Positions 40,710 through 48,934 of a stretch of 64,000 nucleotides of DNA are shown piece after piece. Location of the stretch: the NCBI RefSeq assembly GCF_037137075.1, contig NZ_JBBBNV010000001.1, positions 1-64,000 of the forward strand, in the 5' to 3' direction. Position 1 is the first letter of the stretch. The number at the start of each line of letters is the position of its first letter. The DNA is from JBBBNV01 sp037137075 (GTDB lineage: Bacteria > Bacillota > Bacilli > Paenibacillales > NBRC-103111). Position numbers and translations under genes: made by a program. The notes beneath the pieces are model-generated. The model ran no database searches. It was not told where the DNA came from and saw only the letters and a program-made list of their open reading frames with translations.

Positions 40710-42365
40710 ATGTTTAAGAAAGCTTTAACTAGTTTAGTCATGGGAAGTCTCTTGGTGACATCTTCTTTCATTGTGACCGGCAGCCCCGTTAAGGCCGCAG
40801 TCATTACTTCAATCCCGAACACAACCAAGGTTGAAAAGAGCTATGACACCAGCTTCTTATCCGTTCCGGGCTATGCATCACTAGGCGTAAGTGATCGAAG
40901 CAGTTATGTAGGAACATCTTATTATCGTACCGTCAGTACCGGAAGACAGTTCCTGCAGGCGATCCTGGATGCAAGCAACGGCTCTGTCAAAGTCATTGAA
41001 GTGACCGATGATATTAACTTAGGCTGGACGGAGCTGGCGCTAACTTCAGCGGAGGCTGCCACCTACAGTTTTATTACGAAGTACCCGAATCCTTCAAACG
41101 GATTCACGAATCCGCTGCTTATCGCCTCCGGCGTATCGAAGCTGAACATCTCCAACGTAAACGGACTCACGATTTTCTCGTCGACGGGCAAAAGCATTAA
41201 GCATGCCGAATTGAAACTGCAGGCCTCCGTCAATGATATTGTCATCCGAAACCTGAATTTCGATGAAATGTGGCAGTGGGATGATTCCGGCCAGCAAAAA
41301 GAGGTAGGCTGGACGTTCATCAAGATCAACGGGGCCAACAATGTGTGGATCGACCATTGCAAATTCTCCATCGCTGCAGACGGAATGATTGATATGGAGA
41401 ACGGCTCGACCAATGTGACACTTTCCTGGAATGAATTCGGACTGGCTGCGAACCCGAATCCGGCGTCGAATAGCTCGATTTACCAATCCATTGAAAACAT
41501 GGAGCAAAAATATACCGCAGGCACACTGGACCCGTCAACCAGCCTCTATTACAAAATGAGAAATGGAGGCGCTACCAAAAATCAGATTATGGCCTATGCC
41601 GCATACCACTCCAAGGTGCATTTGGTCGGCTCCGGCGATAAGGATTACACCAACTATGTGGGTTCAAACGGCGTGGAAGTGAAGGACGGAAACCAAAGAC
41701 TGCGGCTGACGATGGCGTATAATAAATATACGAACGTTGGGCAGCGGCTGCCGATGATTCGTCAGGGCACCGGGCATTTGTACAATAACTCCTTCGATAA
41801 TTCCACGCACAAGAGTGCAACCGACAGTGTTGCTGCTATTTCTCAGTATGGGACTTATAAATTATCGCGTGGAATCAATGCCAGAAACGGAGCTTCCATT
41901 GCAGGGGACACCAATGTGTACAATGCGATTTCTGAGCCGCTGATCGGTGCGGAGCGTCAAGGTGATGATATCTCGAATATGAGTGCGCCATGGAGTACGC
42001 TGTTCCAGGATGCGATCAACCATAGCTTGCTGGTCAATTCCAAAGTAATCAACAGCAGCGGAACCTATACGGGCAGCAGCTGGGACAATAACGGAAATAA
42101 TGCGTTCACTAGCGGCTTCAATTGGGATGACAAATCAAGCATCGGGAACTGGGCGTGGTCTTCACATATCGTCGGGGTAGAAAACATGAGCAAATCGAAT
42201 CCGCCGACATCGCCGCCGTTCACTTTTACTTACGGATATAACGAGCAATTGCCCTACGCGTATCAAACGTTTCCGTTAGCCGATGTCGTCTCAACCGTCA
42301 ACCAGCACGCCGGTGTTTCCAAAATCTCTCTCAGCAACGGGGATTGGCTCAAAGTAAATTATTGA
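40710..42365 (+). CDS. secreted pectate lyase, PL1 family
   Basis: A 551-residue secreted enzyme. The signal peptide MFKKALTSLVMGSLLVTSSF ends near VKAA. The PL1 parallel beta-helix follows, with DIVIRNLNFDEMWQWDDSG, the family VWIDHCKFSIAADGMIDMEN (calcium-binding and vWiDH region), VTLSWNEFGLA and RLPMIRQGTGHLYNNSFDN with the Arg-rich catalytic strand. It cleaves polygalacturonate by beta-elimination outside the cell. It has no binding module, unlike its paralog at 43420-45495, to which it is closely similar along its whole length. The ATG follows AAAGGAGG. Upstream lie a cre-like site, an AraC-type element and a 24-bp tandem repeat. Confidence 0.93.
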   Translation: MFKKALTSLVMGSLLVTSSFIVTGSPVKAAVITSIPNTTKVEKSYDTSFLSVPGYASLGVSDRSSYVGTSYYRTVSTGRQFLQAILDASNGSVKVIEVTDDINLGWTELALTSAEAATYSFITKYPNPSNGFTNPLLIASGVSKLNISNVNGLTIFSSTGKSIKHAELKLQASVNDIVIRNLNFDEMWQWDDSGQQKEVGWTFIKINGANNVWIDHCKFSIAADGMIDMENGSTNVTLSWNEFGLAANPNPASNSSIYQSIENMEQKYTAGTLDPSTSLYYKMRNGGATKNQIMAYAAYHSKVHLVGSGDKDYTNYVGSNGVEVKDGNQRLRLTMAYNKYTNVGQRLPMIRQGTGHLYNNSFDNSTHKSATDSVAAISQYGTYKLSRGINARNGASIAGDTNVYNAISEPLIGAERQGDDISNMSAPWSTLFQDAINHSLLVNSKVINSSGTYTGSSWDNNGNNAFTSGFNWDDKSSIGNWAWSSHIVGVENMSKSNPPTSPPFTFTYGYNEQLPYAYQTFPLADVVSTVNQHAGVSKISLSNGDWLKVNY

Positions 42366-42394
42366 TGCTTCAATTTAAGCGTTGTGTTTTCAGC

Positions 42395-42424
42395 AAAGGC
42401 CGCGAAGGATCGCGGCCTTTTACT
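42395..42424. terminator. bidirectional terminator between pectate lyase 1 and the AraC gene
   Basis: AAAGGCCGCG at 42395-42404 pairs perfectly with CGCGGCCTTT at 42411-42420. A and T runs at the two outer ends serve both strands. Confidence 0.85.
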
Positions 42425-43223
42425 TTTGCTTCGGCTGCTTGCAGGTGCAGTTCTTGAATTCTCTTGGGGACATGCCGTATTTCCTGTGGAACACGCGGTT
42501 AAATGTGCGCTGGCTGTCAAAGCCCGCATTGCTGCAAATCGTAGTAAGCGAGGCGTCGGTGGTGCGAATCAGCTTGGCCGCATATTCGGCGCGCAGCATG
42601 CCGAGGTAATTTCTGAAATTCATTTTGATTTTTTCTGAAAAGATGTGAGAAATGTAGTATTTGCTGACACAAAATTCAGCGGCAAGCGAATCAAGCGTTA
42701 TCGGCTCCGTGAAATTATCAGCCAAGTATTCTATGATTTTTTTCGACATATCCTGGACAGGAATACGCTGCCGCTGCTTCAGTTCGATCTGCCGAAGAAG
42801 GTGAGAGAGGATGACATAGGTCCAGCCGAGCTTAACGGCAAATTCCTCCTTCTTCTTGATATGCCGCAGCGCGTATACCGCCTCTTCATGGATGCCTTCT
42901 TTGGGGATAAAGGGCGTTACCGGCTGGAAGTTTTGGAAGTCCGGAAAAACGCCCTTCAGCAGCTTCGGATCGCATAAAATCAATAGAAAATCAGCAGGAT
43001 GTTCTCCAATTGAATCAAAATGATGAACAATATCCGAGAATATAATTGCCGCATCGCCTTCACGGATGTCATAGCCTATGCCGTCAATTGCAATATGCTG
43101 GACTCCGGAAAAGACATATACAATCTCGATATTGCGATGCAGGTGGGCGGGAAAGGTCAGCGGTCTTGAAACACGGATGAGTCTTAAATCTTTAGCTTGT
43201 ATCTCATAAAACGGAAGCATCAT
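42420..43223 (-). CDS. AraC family transcriptional regulator
   Basis: A 267-residue protein. The N-terminal cupin domain has PAHLHRNIEIVYVFSGVQHI and YDIREGDAAIIFSDIVHHFD. The C-terminal double helix-turn-helix has ITLDSLAAEFCVSKYYISHI and SLTTICSNAGFDSQRTFNRV then FHRKYGMSPREFK. It is typical of sugar-sensing AraC activators. It lies between the two similar pectate lyase genes and is divergent from the second. A matching 35-base element stands upstream of both lyase genes, so it probably activates them in response to a pectin breakdown product. Confidence 0.9.
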   Translation of the reverse strand: MMLPFYEIQAKDLRLIRVSRPLTFPAHLHRNIEIVYVFSGVQHIAIDGIGYDIREGDAAIIFSDIVHHFDSIGEHPADFLLILCDPKLLKGVFPDFQNFQPVTPFIPKEGIHEEAVYALRHIKKKEEFAVKLGWTYVILSHLLRQIELKQRQRIPVQDMSKKIIEYLADNFTEPITLDSLAAEFCVSKYYISHIFSEKIKMNFRNYLGMLRAEYAAKLIRTTDASLTTICSNAGFDSQRTFNRVFHRKYGMSPREFKNCTCKQPKQK

Positions 43224-43245
43224 TTATCCATCCCCAGTACAATAT

Positions 43246-43280
43246 TTGGCTAAATTCTTATGTTATATGTCTAAATTTAT
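43246..43280 (+). promoter_or_regulatory. conserved element in the AraC/pectate lyase 2 divergent region
   Basis: TTGGCTAAATTCTTATG followed by TATATGTCTAAATTTAT aligns with 40481-40514. It lies 22 bases upstream of the AraC start codon and 140 upstream of the lyase. Confidence 0.6.
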
Positions 43281-43313
43281 ATCATGCGGTGTGTTAAGAT
43301 TCAACTGATTCGC

Positions 43314-43327
43314 TGAAATCGCTTACA
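43314..43327 (+). promoter_or_regulatory. CcpA cre site upstream of pectate lyase 2
   Basis: TGAAATCGCTTACA fits the cre core TGNAANCGNWNNCW at all defined positions. Confidence 0.65.
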
Positions 43328-43419
43328 TAAAAAAGGAGGTGGGAAAATAGCAAGCGGTTCGCCGCAAAAATGAGCTGTCACCAGATCGAAAGAAATGCCT
43401 ACCAAAAAGGAGGAAAGTA

Positions 43420-45495
43420 ATGATGTTTAAAAAGGTTTTGAGCAGTTTGGTTATGGGTAGCTTGCTAGTGACAACGGCTTTGTTTGATGCCGGAGGTTCA
43501 GTAGAAGCCGCAGTCATTAATACAATCCCGAATACAACGAAGGTTGAAAAAAGCTATGATACAAGCTTCCTGTCGGTTCCGGGCTATGCATCGCTAGGCG
43601 TGAAGGATCGAAGCAGCTACGTAGGAACGTCTTATTATCGTACCGTCAGTAACGGAAGACAGTTCCTGCAGGCCATTCTGGATGCGAGCAACGGCTCTGT
43701 CAAGGTCATTGAGGTTACTGGCGATATTAATTTAGGATGGACCGAGCTGGCTCTAACCTCAGCGGAGGCTGCCACATACAGCTTTATTACGAAGTACCCG
43801 GATCCGAGTAAAGGATTTACGAATCCGCTGCTAGCGGCCTCCGGAGTATCGAAGTTAAACATCTCCAACGTGGACGGATTAACGATTTTTTCGACTACGG
43901 GGAAGACCATTCGGCACGCTGAGTTTAAATTGCAGGCATCCGCCAACGATATTGTGATCCGCAACCTGAGCTTTGATGAAATGTGGCAGTGGGATGATTC
44001 CGGACAGCATAAAGAGGCGGGCTGGACCTTTATTAAGGTCAACGGCGCCAACAATGTTTGGATCGACCATTGCAAATTTTCCATTGCCGCAGATGGATTG
44101 ATTGATTTGGAAAACGGCTCCACCAATGTCACCTTTTCCTGGAACGAATTCGGACTGGCTGCGAATCAGAATCCGGCCACAACCAGTTCGATTTACCAAT
44201 CCATCAACTTTATGGAACAAAAATACGCAGCCGGCACACTGGATACAGCAACCAGCGTTTATTACAAAATGCGCAATGCAGGCGCTACCAAAAATCAGAT
44301 CATGGCTTATGCCGCTTATCATTCCAAAGGGCATCTGGTCGGCTCTGGCGATAAGGATTACACCAACTATGTGGGTTCGAACGGTGTCGAAGTGAAGGAC
44401 GGAAACCAGCGGCTCCGCTTGACCATGGCATACAATAAATATACGAATGTCGGATCGCGGTTGCCGATGATTCGCCAGGGCGTCGGGCACTTGTTTAACA
44501 ACTCCTTCGATAATTCCACACATCTGAGCTCCTACACGAGTGTTGCTGCAATCAACACACATGGCTCAGATAAGCTGGCACGCGGCATGGATGCAAGAAA
44601 CGGGGCATCCATCGCGGCGGACACGAACGTCTATAATGCGATTACCCAGCCGATTATTGGCACAGAGCGTCAAGGTGACGATGCCGGCAGTTTGAACCCG
44701 CCGTTTGATGTATTGTTTCAAAATGTGTTGAACCGCGCTTTAATTGTGAATTCAACGGTAAGCAATAGCAGCGGCACTTTCACGGGTAGCAGCTGGGACA
44801 ATAATGGCGTTAATTTATTTACAAGCGGACTGACCTATTATAACAAGTCAACCATTGGGAACTGGGCCTGGTCGTCTGCTATTGTCGGGGTGGAGAACAT
44901 GAGTAAATCGAATCCGCCGACTTCACCGCCGTTTACATTCACGTACGGATACAACGAGCAATTGCCATATTCGTATCAAACCTTTCCGTTATCCAGTGTC
45001 GTATCTACGACAAATCAATACGCCGGTGCTGCCAAAGTAACTATGAGCGCCGCAGATTGGTTGAAAAAATCGTACGGCTCCGGTTCCAGCTCTGGTTCGG
45101 TTGATGCATATTCTACAATTGAAGCTGAAAACTACACCAGCATGCTGGGTGTACAAGCGGAAACAAGCTCTGAAGGCGGTCAAAATGTCGGATACATTCA
45201 TCATGGCGATTATCTCGTTTTCAATAATGTGAACTTCGGGTCGACAGGACCGACACAATTTCAAGCAAGAGTTGCTACGACAACAGGAGGAAACATTGAA
45301 GTCCGGCTGGGCAGCCTGACGGGAACCCTGCTGGGCACTTGTCCGGTAACGAGCACCGGCGGCTGGCAGACCTGGGCCACCCAATCGTGCACAATAAGCG
45401 GAAGCAGCGCAACCGGGACGAAGAATGTTTACCTGAAGTTTACAGGCGGGAGCGGGTATCTGTTTAACATCAATTGGTTCAAGTTTGTAAATTAA
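43420..45495 (+). CDS. secreted pectate lyase PL1 with C-terminal CBM6
   Basis: A 691-residue secreted enzyme. The signal peptide ends near VEAA. The PL1 beta-helix (to about residue 555) repeats the motifs of the 40710 gene: DIVIRNLSFDEMWQWDDSG, VWIDHCKFSIAADGLIDLEN, VTFSWNEFGLA and RLPMIRQGVGHLFNNSFDN. After a Gly/Ser linker, residues about 565-691 are a family 6 carbohydrate-binding module (STIEAENYTSMLGVQAE, GGQNVGYIHHGDYLVFNNVN, YLKFTGGSGYLFNINWFKF). The module should hold the enzyme on plant cell wall. The two lyases look like a duplication in which only this copy has the module. Start is ATG 43420, 6 bases after AGGAGG. Confidence 0.94.
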   Translation: MMFKKVLSSLVMGSLLVTTALFDAGGSVEAAVINTIPNTTKVEKSYDTSFLSVPGYASLGVKDRSSYVGTSYYRTVSNGRQFLQAILDASNGSVKVIEVTGDINLGWTELALTSAEAATYSFITKYPDPSKGFTNPLLAASGVSKLNISNVDGLTIFSTTGKTIRHAEFKLQASANDIVIRNLSFDEMWQWDDSGQHKEAGWTFIKVNGANNVWIDHCKFSIAADGLIDLENGSTNVTFSWNEFGLAANQNPATTSSIYQSINFMEQKYAAGTLDTATSVYYKMRNAGATKNQIMAYAAYHSKGHLVGSGDKDYTNYVGSNGVEVKDGNQRLRLTMAYNKYTNVGSRLPMIRQGVGHLFNNSFDNSTHLSSYTSVAAINTHGSDKLARGMDARNGASIAADTNVYNAITQPIIGTERQGDDAGSLNPPFDVLFQNVLNRALIVNSTVSNSSGTFTGSSWDNNGVNLFTSGLTYYNKSTIGNWAWSSAIVGVENMSKSNPPTSPPFTFTYGYNEQLPYSYQTFPLSSVVSTTNQYAGAAKVTMSAADWLKKSYGSGSSSGSVDAYSTIEAENYTSMLGVQAETSSEGGQNVGYIHHGDYLVFNNVNFGSTGPTQFQARVATTTGGNIEVRLGSLTGTLLGTCPVTSTGGWQTWATQSCTISGSSATGTKNVYLKFTGGSGYLFNINWFKFVN

Positions 45496-45580
45496 GACAA
45501 AGCCGAATGTCGCTATCTGCTGCAGGGTTCAAGTCCCGAATGGCGAACAAAGGCTGCTACGGCTTTTCAACCGCCTTATT

Positions 45581-45604
45581 GCCGCGTGTAAACGCGGCTT
45601 TTTC
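45581..45604 (+). terminator. intrinsic terminator after pectate lyase 2
   Basis: GCCGCG at 45581-45586 and CGCGGC at 45593-45598 flank TGTAAA and are followed by TTTTTC. Confidence 0.8.
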
Positions 45605-45731
45605 GTATTTGTCCCTACCCTGACAGGGAATAGACATCCAATTTTAGAGATATCCGGCTTATAACTGCCTATATCGGAAGATGCTGCGCACATTTTAAGT
45701 ATGTTCCAGCAAGGGTTTTTCACTGCGCTTC

Positions 45732-45761
45732 TTGTCGTATCGCTTATAACTATCATATAAT
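45732..45761 (+). promoter_or_regulatory. candidate mqo promoter
   Basis: TTGTCG at 45732-45737 and TATAAT at 45756-45761 are 18 bases apart. The remaining bases up to the gene contain no other feature that I can name. Confidence 0.55.
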
Positions 45762-45917
45762 AGTTTAATGAATATTGAATGTATAGGAATGTAGTATCAA
45801 TCTTATTCATATCAATCCAGAAAAGGTGTATGACAAGGCCGGTCCTGGCTTGCTGTATCGCCGAAGCGGAAGCGCCTGCATCCTTTCTGCAAATTTCAGG
45901 GTATAAGGACGGTTAAA

Positions 45918-47432
45918 ATGAGTAACAGACAAACAACAACAGATGTTATCTTAATTGGTGCTGGAATCATGAGTGCGACTTTGGGGACCATTCTCAAGGA
46001 ATTAGTGCCGGATTGGAAAATTAAGGTATTTGAGAAGCTTGATCATGCGGGAGAGGAAAGCTCTAACGAATGGAATAATGCGGGAACAGGCCATGCTGCA
46101 CTGTGTGAGCTTAATTATACTGTCGAGAAGCCGGACGGCACTGTAGACATCAGCAAAGCGATAAACATTAATGAACAGTTTCAGCACTCCTTGCAGTTCT
46201 GGTCTTACCTTGTAAATCATCAATTGATTCGTAATCCGCAGGACTTTATTATGCCGTTGCCCCATATGAGCATGGTTCAGGGGGAACAAAACGTATCGTT
46301 CTTGAGAAAACGTTTCGAAGCCCTGTCAAAAAACCCTCTCTTTAAAGGGATGGAGTTTTCCGATGCCCCGGAAAAGCTGAAGGAATGGATTCCGCTTATG
46401 ATGAAGGACCGTTCGTCGAACGAGCCTATCGCAGCAACCAAAATCGACACGGGTACCGATGTCAATTTCGGTGCTTTGACGCGTATGCTGTTTGAGCATC
46501 TTAAGAAGAAAAATGTCGATATTCACTATAAACACAGCGTCGATCATATGAAACGTGCCGGCGATGGCTCATGGGACTTAAAAGTACGCAACGGCAGCGG
46601 GAACGTCGAACGCTGTAACGCCAAATTCGTCTTCATCGGAGGCGGGGGAGGCAGTCTGCATTTGCTGCAAAAATCAGGTATTCCTGAAGGAAAGCATATC
46701 GGAGGCTTCCCGGTTAGCGGATTGTTTATGGTCTGCAAAAATCCGGAGGTCGTTGCGCAGCATCATGCCAAAGTTTACGGCAAGGCCAAGGTCGGGGCTC
46801 CTCCGATGTCCGTGCCGCATCTGGACACCCGGTTTATCGATCATAAAAAATCGCTGCTGTTCGGACCGTTTGCCGGGTTTTCGCCGAAATTTCTCAAAAC
46901 CGGCTCCATGTTCGATTTGATTACCTCCGTGAAACCGGATAATCTCATCACAATGCTGTCCGCAGGCGCCAAAAACATGGCTCTGACCAAGTACTTGATC
47001 GAGCAAGTGATGCTGTCGAAAGAACAGCGCATGGAAGAGCTCCGGGAATTTATCCCGAACGCAAGAAGCGAAGATTGGGATTTGCTGGTAGCCGGACAAC
47101 GTGTACAAGTAATCAAGGATACTCCGGCCGGAAAAGGAACACTGCAATTCGGTACGGAGGTGATTAGCGCGGCTGACGGCTCGATCGCCGCACTGCTGGG
47201 CGCCTCTCCGGGTGCTTCTACCGCTGTATCGGTCATGCTGGAGGTCATCAAAAAATGCTTCCCGCAGCGGTTACAGGAATGGGAACCGAAAATCAAGGAA
47301 ATGATTCCTTCCTATGGCGTGTCGCTCGTCAAAAATACAGAGCTTCTTCAGGAGATTCATACGTCCACAGCGCAGACGCTGGGCCTCAGTGCCAGCGCGT
47401 CATTACAGAAAGCGCGCCGGACCGTATCCTAG
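45918..47432 (+). CDS. mqo: malate:quinone oxidoreductase
   Basis: A 504-residue membrane-associated flavoenzyme of normal length. The FAD-binding start is DVILIGAGIMSATLGTILKE. Family blocks seen are SSNEWNNAGTGHAALCELNY, FIMPLPHMSMVQGEQNVSFL, TDVNFGALTRML, FVFIGGGGGSLHLLQKSGIP and LLGASPGASTAVSVML. It oxidises malate to oxaloacetate and passes electrons to the quinone pool, a TCA-cycle bypass of malate dehydrogenase. It is monocistronic, with its own promoter and terminator. Confidence 0.96.
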   Translation: MSNRQTTTDVILIGAGIMSATLGTILKELVPDWKIKVFEKLDHAGEESSNEWNNAGTGHAALCELNYTVEKPDGTVDISKAININEQFQHSLQFWSYLVNHQLIRNPQDFIMPLPHMSMVQGEQNVSFLRKRFEALSKNPLFKGMEFSDAPEKLKEWIPLMMKDRSSNEPIAATKIDTGTDVNFGALTRMLFEHLKKKNVDIHYKHSVDHMKRAGDGSWDLKVRNGSGNVERCNAKFVFIGGGGGSLHLLQKSGIPEGKHIGGFPVSGLFMVCKNPEVVAQHHAKVYGKAKVGAPPMSVPHLDTRFIDHKKSLLFGPFAGFSPKFLKTGSMFDLITSVKPDNLITMLSAGAKNMALTKYLIEQVMLSKEQRMEELREFIPNARSEDWDLLVAGQRVQVIKDTPAGKGTLQFGTEVISAADGSIAALLGASPGASTAVSVMLEVIKKCFPQRLQEWEPKIKEMIPSYGVSLVKNTELLQEIHTSTAQTLGLSASASLQKARRTVS

Positions 47433-47542
47433 AATCCAGGTCATGTCAGGGCTGGCATCACATGCGGGCACTTCTTTAGGGTGCTGCTAACCAGCCCCAA
47501 TTATTTTGGAAAAATAAGACTTACACTTTCAATTGTCTCCTG

Positions 47543-47584
47543 AAAGATGGGTTGGCCAATTTAATTGGTTAACCCGTCTTTTAG
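47543..47584 (+). terminator. intrinsic terminator after mqo
   Basis: AAAGATGGGTTGGCCAATT and its near-complement AATTGGTTAACCCGTCTTT form a long stem ending in TTTT. Confidence 0.75.
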
Positions 47585-47624
47585 TTTGCAAATGATTTCA
47601 AATGGAGAAAAGGAGACCTGGTTC

Positions 47625-47714
47625 ATGTGTCGAAATGGATGTATAGGGAGAAAGGAGTTGGAATAACAATAAATGGAATCTTTCTCGCAGAGCAGGTGCT
47701 CATGCAGCTGCTGA
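47625..47714 (+). other. two tandem 13-codon Cys-containing ORFs upstream of the AraC gene
   Basis: ATG 47625, about 9 bases after AAAAGGAG, encodes MCRNGCIGRKELE to TAA at 47664-47666. ATG 47673 encodes MESFSQSRCSCSC to TGA at 47712-47714. Both are exactly 42 bases. They lie just before the AraC gene at 47735 and could be leader peptides; only the first has a good ribosome binding site. Confidence 0.3.
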
Positions 47715-47734
47715 TTCATTGAAAAAGGAGGAGA

Positions 47735-48631
47735 ATGATGAAGAGAAAGCTGCATCAGGAGGACGCGAGTATCAGTTTTGCCAGACTGAAAAATGATCAA
47801 TTCTCTTTTCAGATACATGGCGCCCATAGCCATCATGTGGCAGGTGGCTGGTCTTTTCCGCTGCATGAGCATTCATTGTTTGAACTGAATATGGTTGAAG
47901 AGGGAATACAATATTTTACGCTGGCGGAACGAAAGATCGAGATGCATCCCGGCGATATTTTGTTTATTAAGCCGAATGAAATCCATGGCTGTGATGCGGA
48001 TCTCAACCTTGGAATGACTTCTGCCTGTATTCATTTCGGTGTGGATGACCCGGAATTGAGGCAGTCGCTATACAAGCTTAAAGAATCTGTGCATCGGAAA
48101 GGCAGCCCGTTGTGGGAAGTGATTTATCCGTCCATGAAGCGGATTGTTGAATTCAGATCCATTCCGGACAGTGCGCGCGGCTTGGAAAGTCTCTCCATTT
48201 ATTTGGATTTGATTTCATCGATATGCCGACTGCTGGCCAATCCGCCTTCTAACCTTTTGGAGGATACGCTCAGTTATGATAGATTGGCCTCTCGGATTGC
48301 CGGGAAAATTAACAGCTTGGTAGACGAGCAATCGGGCAACAATAATCCTGATTTCACGGACCGAAGAATTGCACAAATCGCCCATGAGCTCGGATACCAC
48401 CCTTCCTATTGCGCGCAAATTTTCAAGGAGTCATTTGGCATCTCGCCCCGTCAATATCTCACCACGATTAAGCTTAGAAAATCCAAATTGCTTCTCATGG
48501 ATCGTACTCTCACGCTGGAGCAGATTGCTCTGCGCATGGGATTTCGCGATGGTTCACACTTCAGCAAGCAATTCAAACGATGGACCACCTTTTCCCCGTC
48601 GGAATATCGGCGGATGTTTAAACAATCCTAA
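47735..48631 (+). CDS. AraC family transcriptional regulator
   Basis: A 298-residue protein. The N-terminal cupin has SFPLHEHSLFELNMVEEGIQ and MHPGDILFIKPNEIHGCDAD. The C-terminal double helix-turn-helix has RRIAQIAHELGYHPSYCAQI and LTLEQIALRMGFRDGSHFSK, then QFKRWTTFSPSEYRRMF. ATG 47735 follows AAGGAGG. It lies upstream of the third pectate lyase in the same orientation, separated by 303 bases that contain 21-bp-spaced direct repeats. It is a likely activator of that lyase gene in response to a sugar. Confidence 0.9.
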   Translation: MMKRKLHQEDASISFARLKNDQFSFQIHGAHSHHVAGGWSFPLHEHSLFELNMVEEGIQYFTLAERKIEMHPGDILFIKPNEIHGCDADLNLGMTSACIHFGVDDPELRQSLYKLKESVHRKGSPLWEVIYPSMKRIVEFRSIPDSARGLESLSIYLDLISSICRLLANPPSNLLEDTLSYDRLASRIAGKINSLVDEQSGNNNPDFTDRRIAQIAHELGYHPSYCAQIFKESFGISPRQYLTTIKLRKSKLLLMDRTLTLEQIALRMGFRDGSHFSKQFKRWTTFSPSEYRRMFKQS

Positions 48632-48641
48632 ATTTTTCATA

Positions 48642-48674
48642 TTGGATTTGTACAAGTTCAACTGGGATTTGTCC
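48642..48674 (+). promoter_or_regulatory. 21-bp-spaced direct repeats, candidate AraC operator
   Basis: GGATTTGT occurs at 48644-48651 and again at 48665-48672, each preceded by TT or TG and followed by A/C-C. The 21-base period is two helical turns, as for AraC half-sites. Confidence 0.45.
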
Positions 48675-48828
48675 ATGGAAAAGCGAATCATTTGATCTAG
48701 AATAAAAGTTGTAAAAGCTTGCCAAACAAGCTTTGTACACATTGAACCGCAAAAGCACGCGCGTACAATCATCGATTGGAGTGGAGCCGCCTTCTTTATT
48801 AGGAAAGGAGGAATGACCAGCCAGAATT

Positions 48829-48845
48829 ATTGTAAACGCTTTTAT
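48829..48845 (+). promoter_or_regulatory. CcpA cre-like site upstream of pectate lyase 3
   Basis: TTGTAAACGCTTTTAT fits the cre consensus with one mismatch, the same T-for-C seen at 40591-40606. Confidence 0.6.
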
Positions 48846-48934
48846 TAGAATTGAAGCTGCTGATAACCAAGAAGATATCTTGTGTACGTGTGAACATCCC
48901 GGTCCATTCCCAAAAAAGAATAGGAGGAGCTGCG

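Noticed and set aside
45525..45545. GGGTTCAAGTCCCG resembles a tRNA T-arm
   Set aside because: Only about three base pairs form in the would-be T-stem, and no acceptor, D or anticodon arm fits around it.
46674..47147. 157-codon frame antisense to mqo
   Set aside because: Shadow of a well-conserved gene, without start signals.
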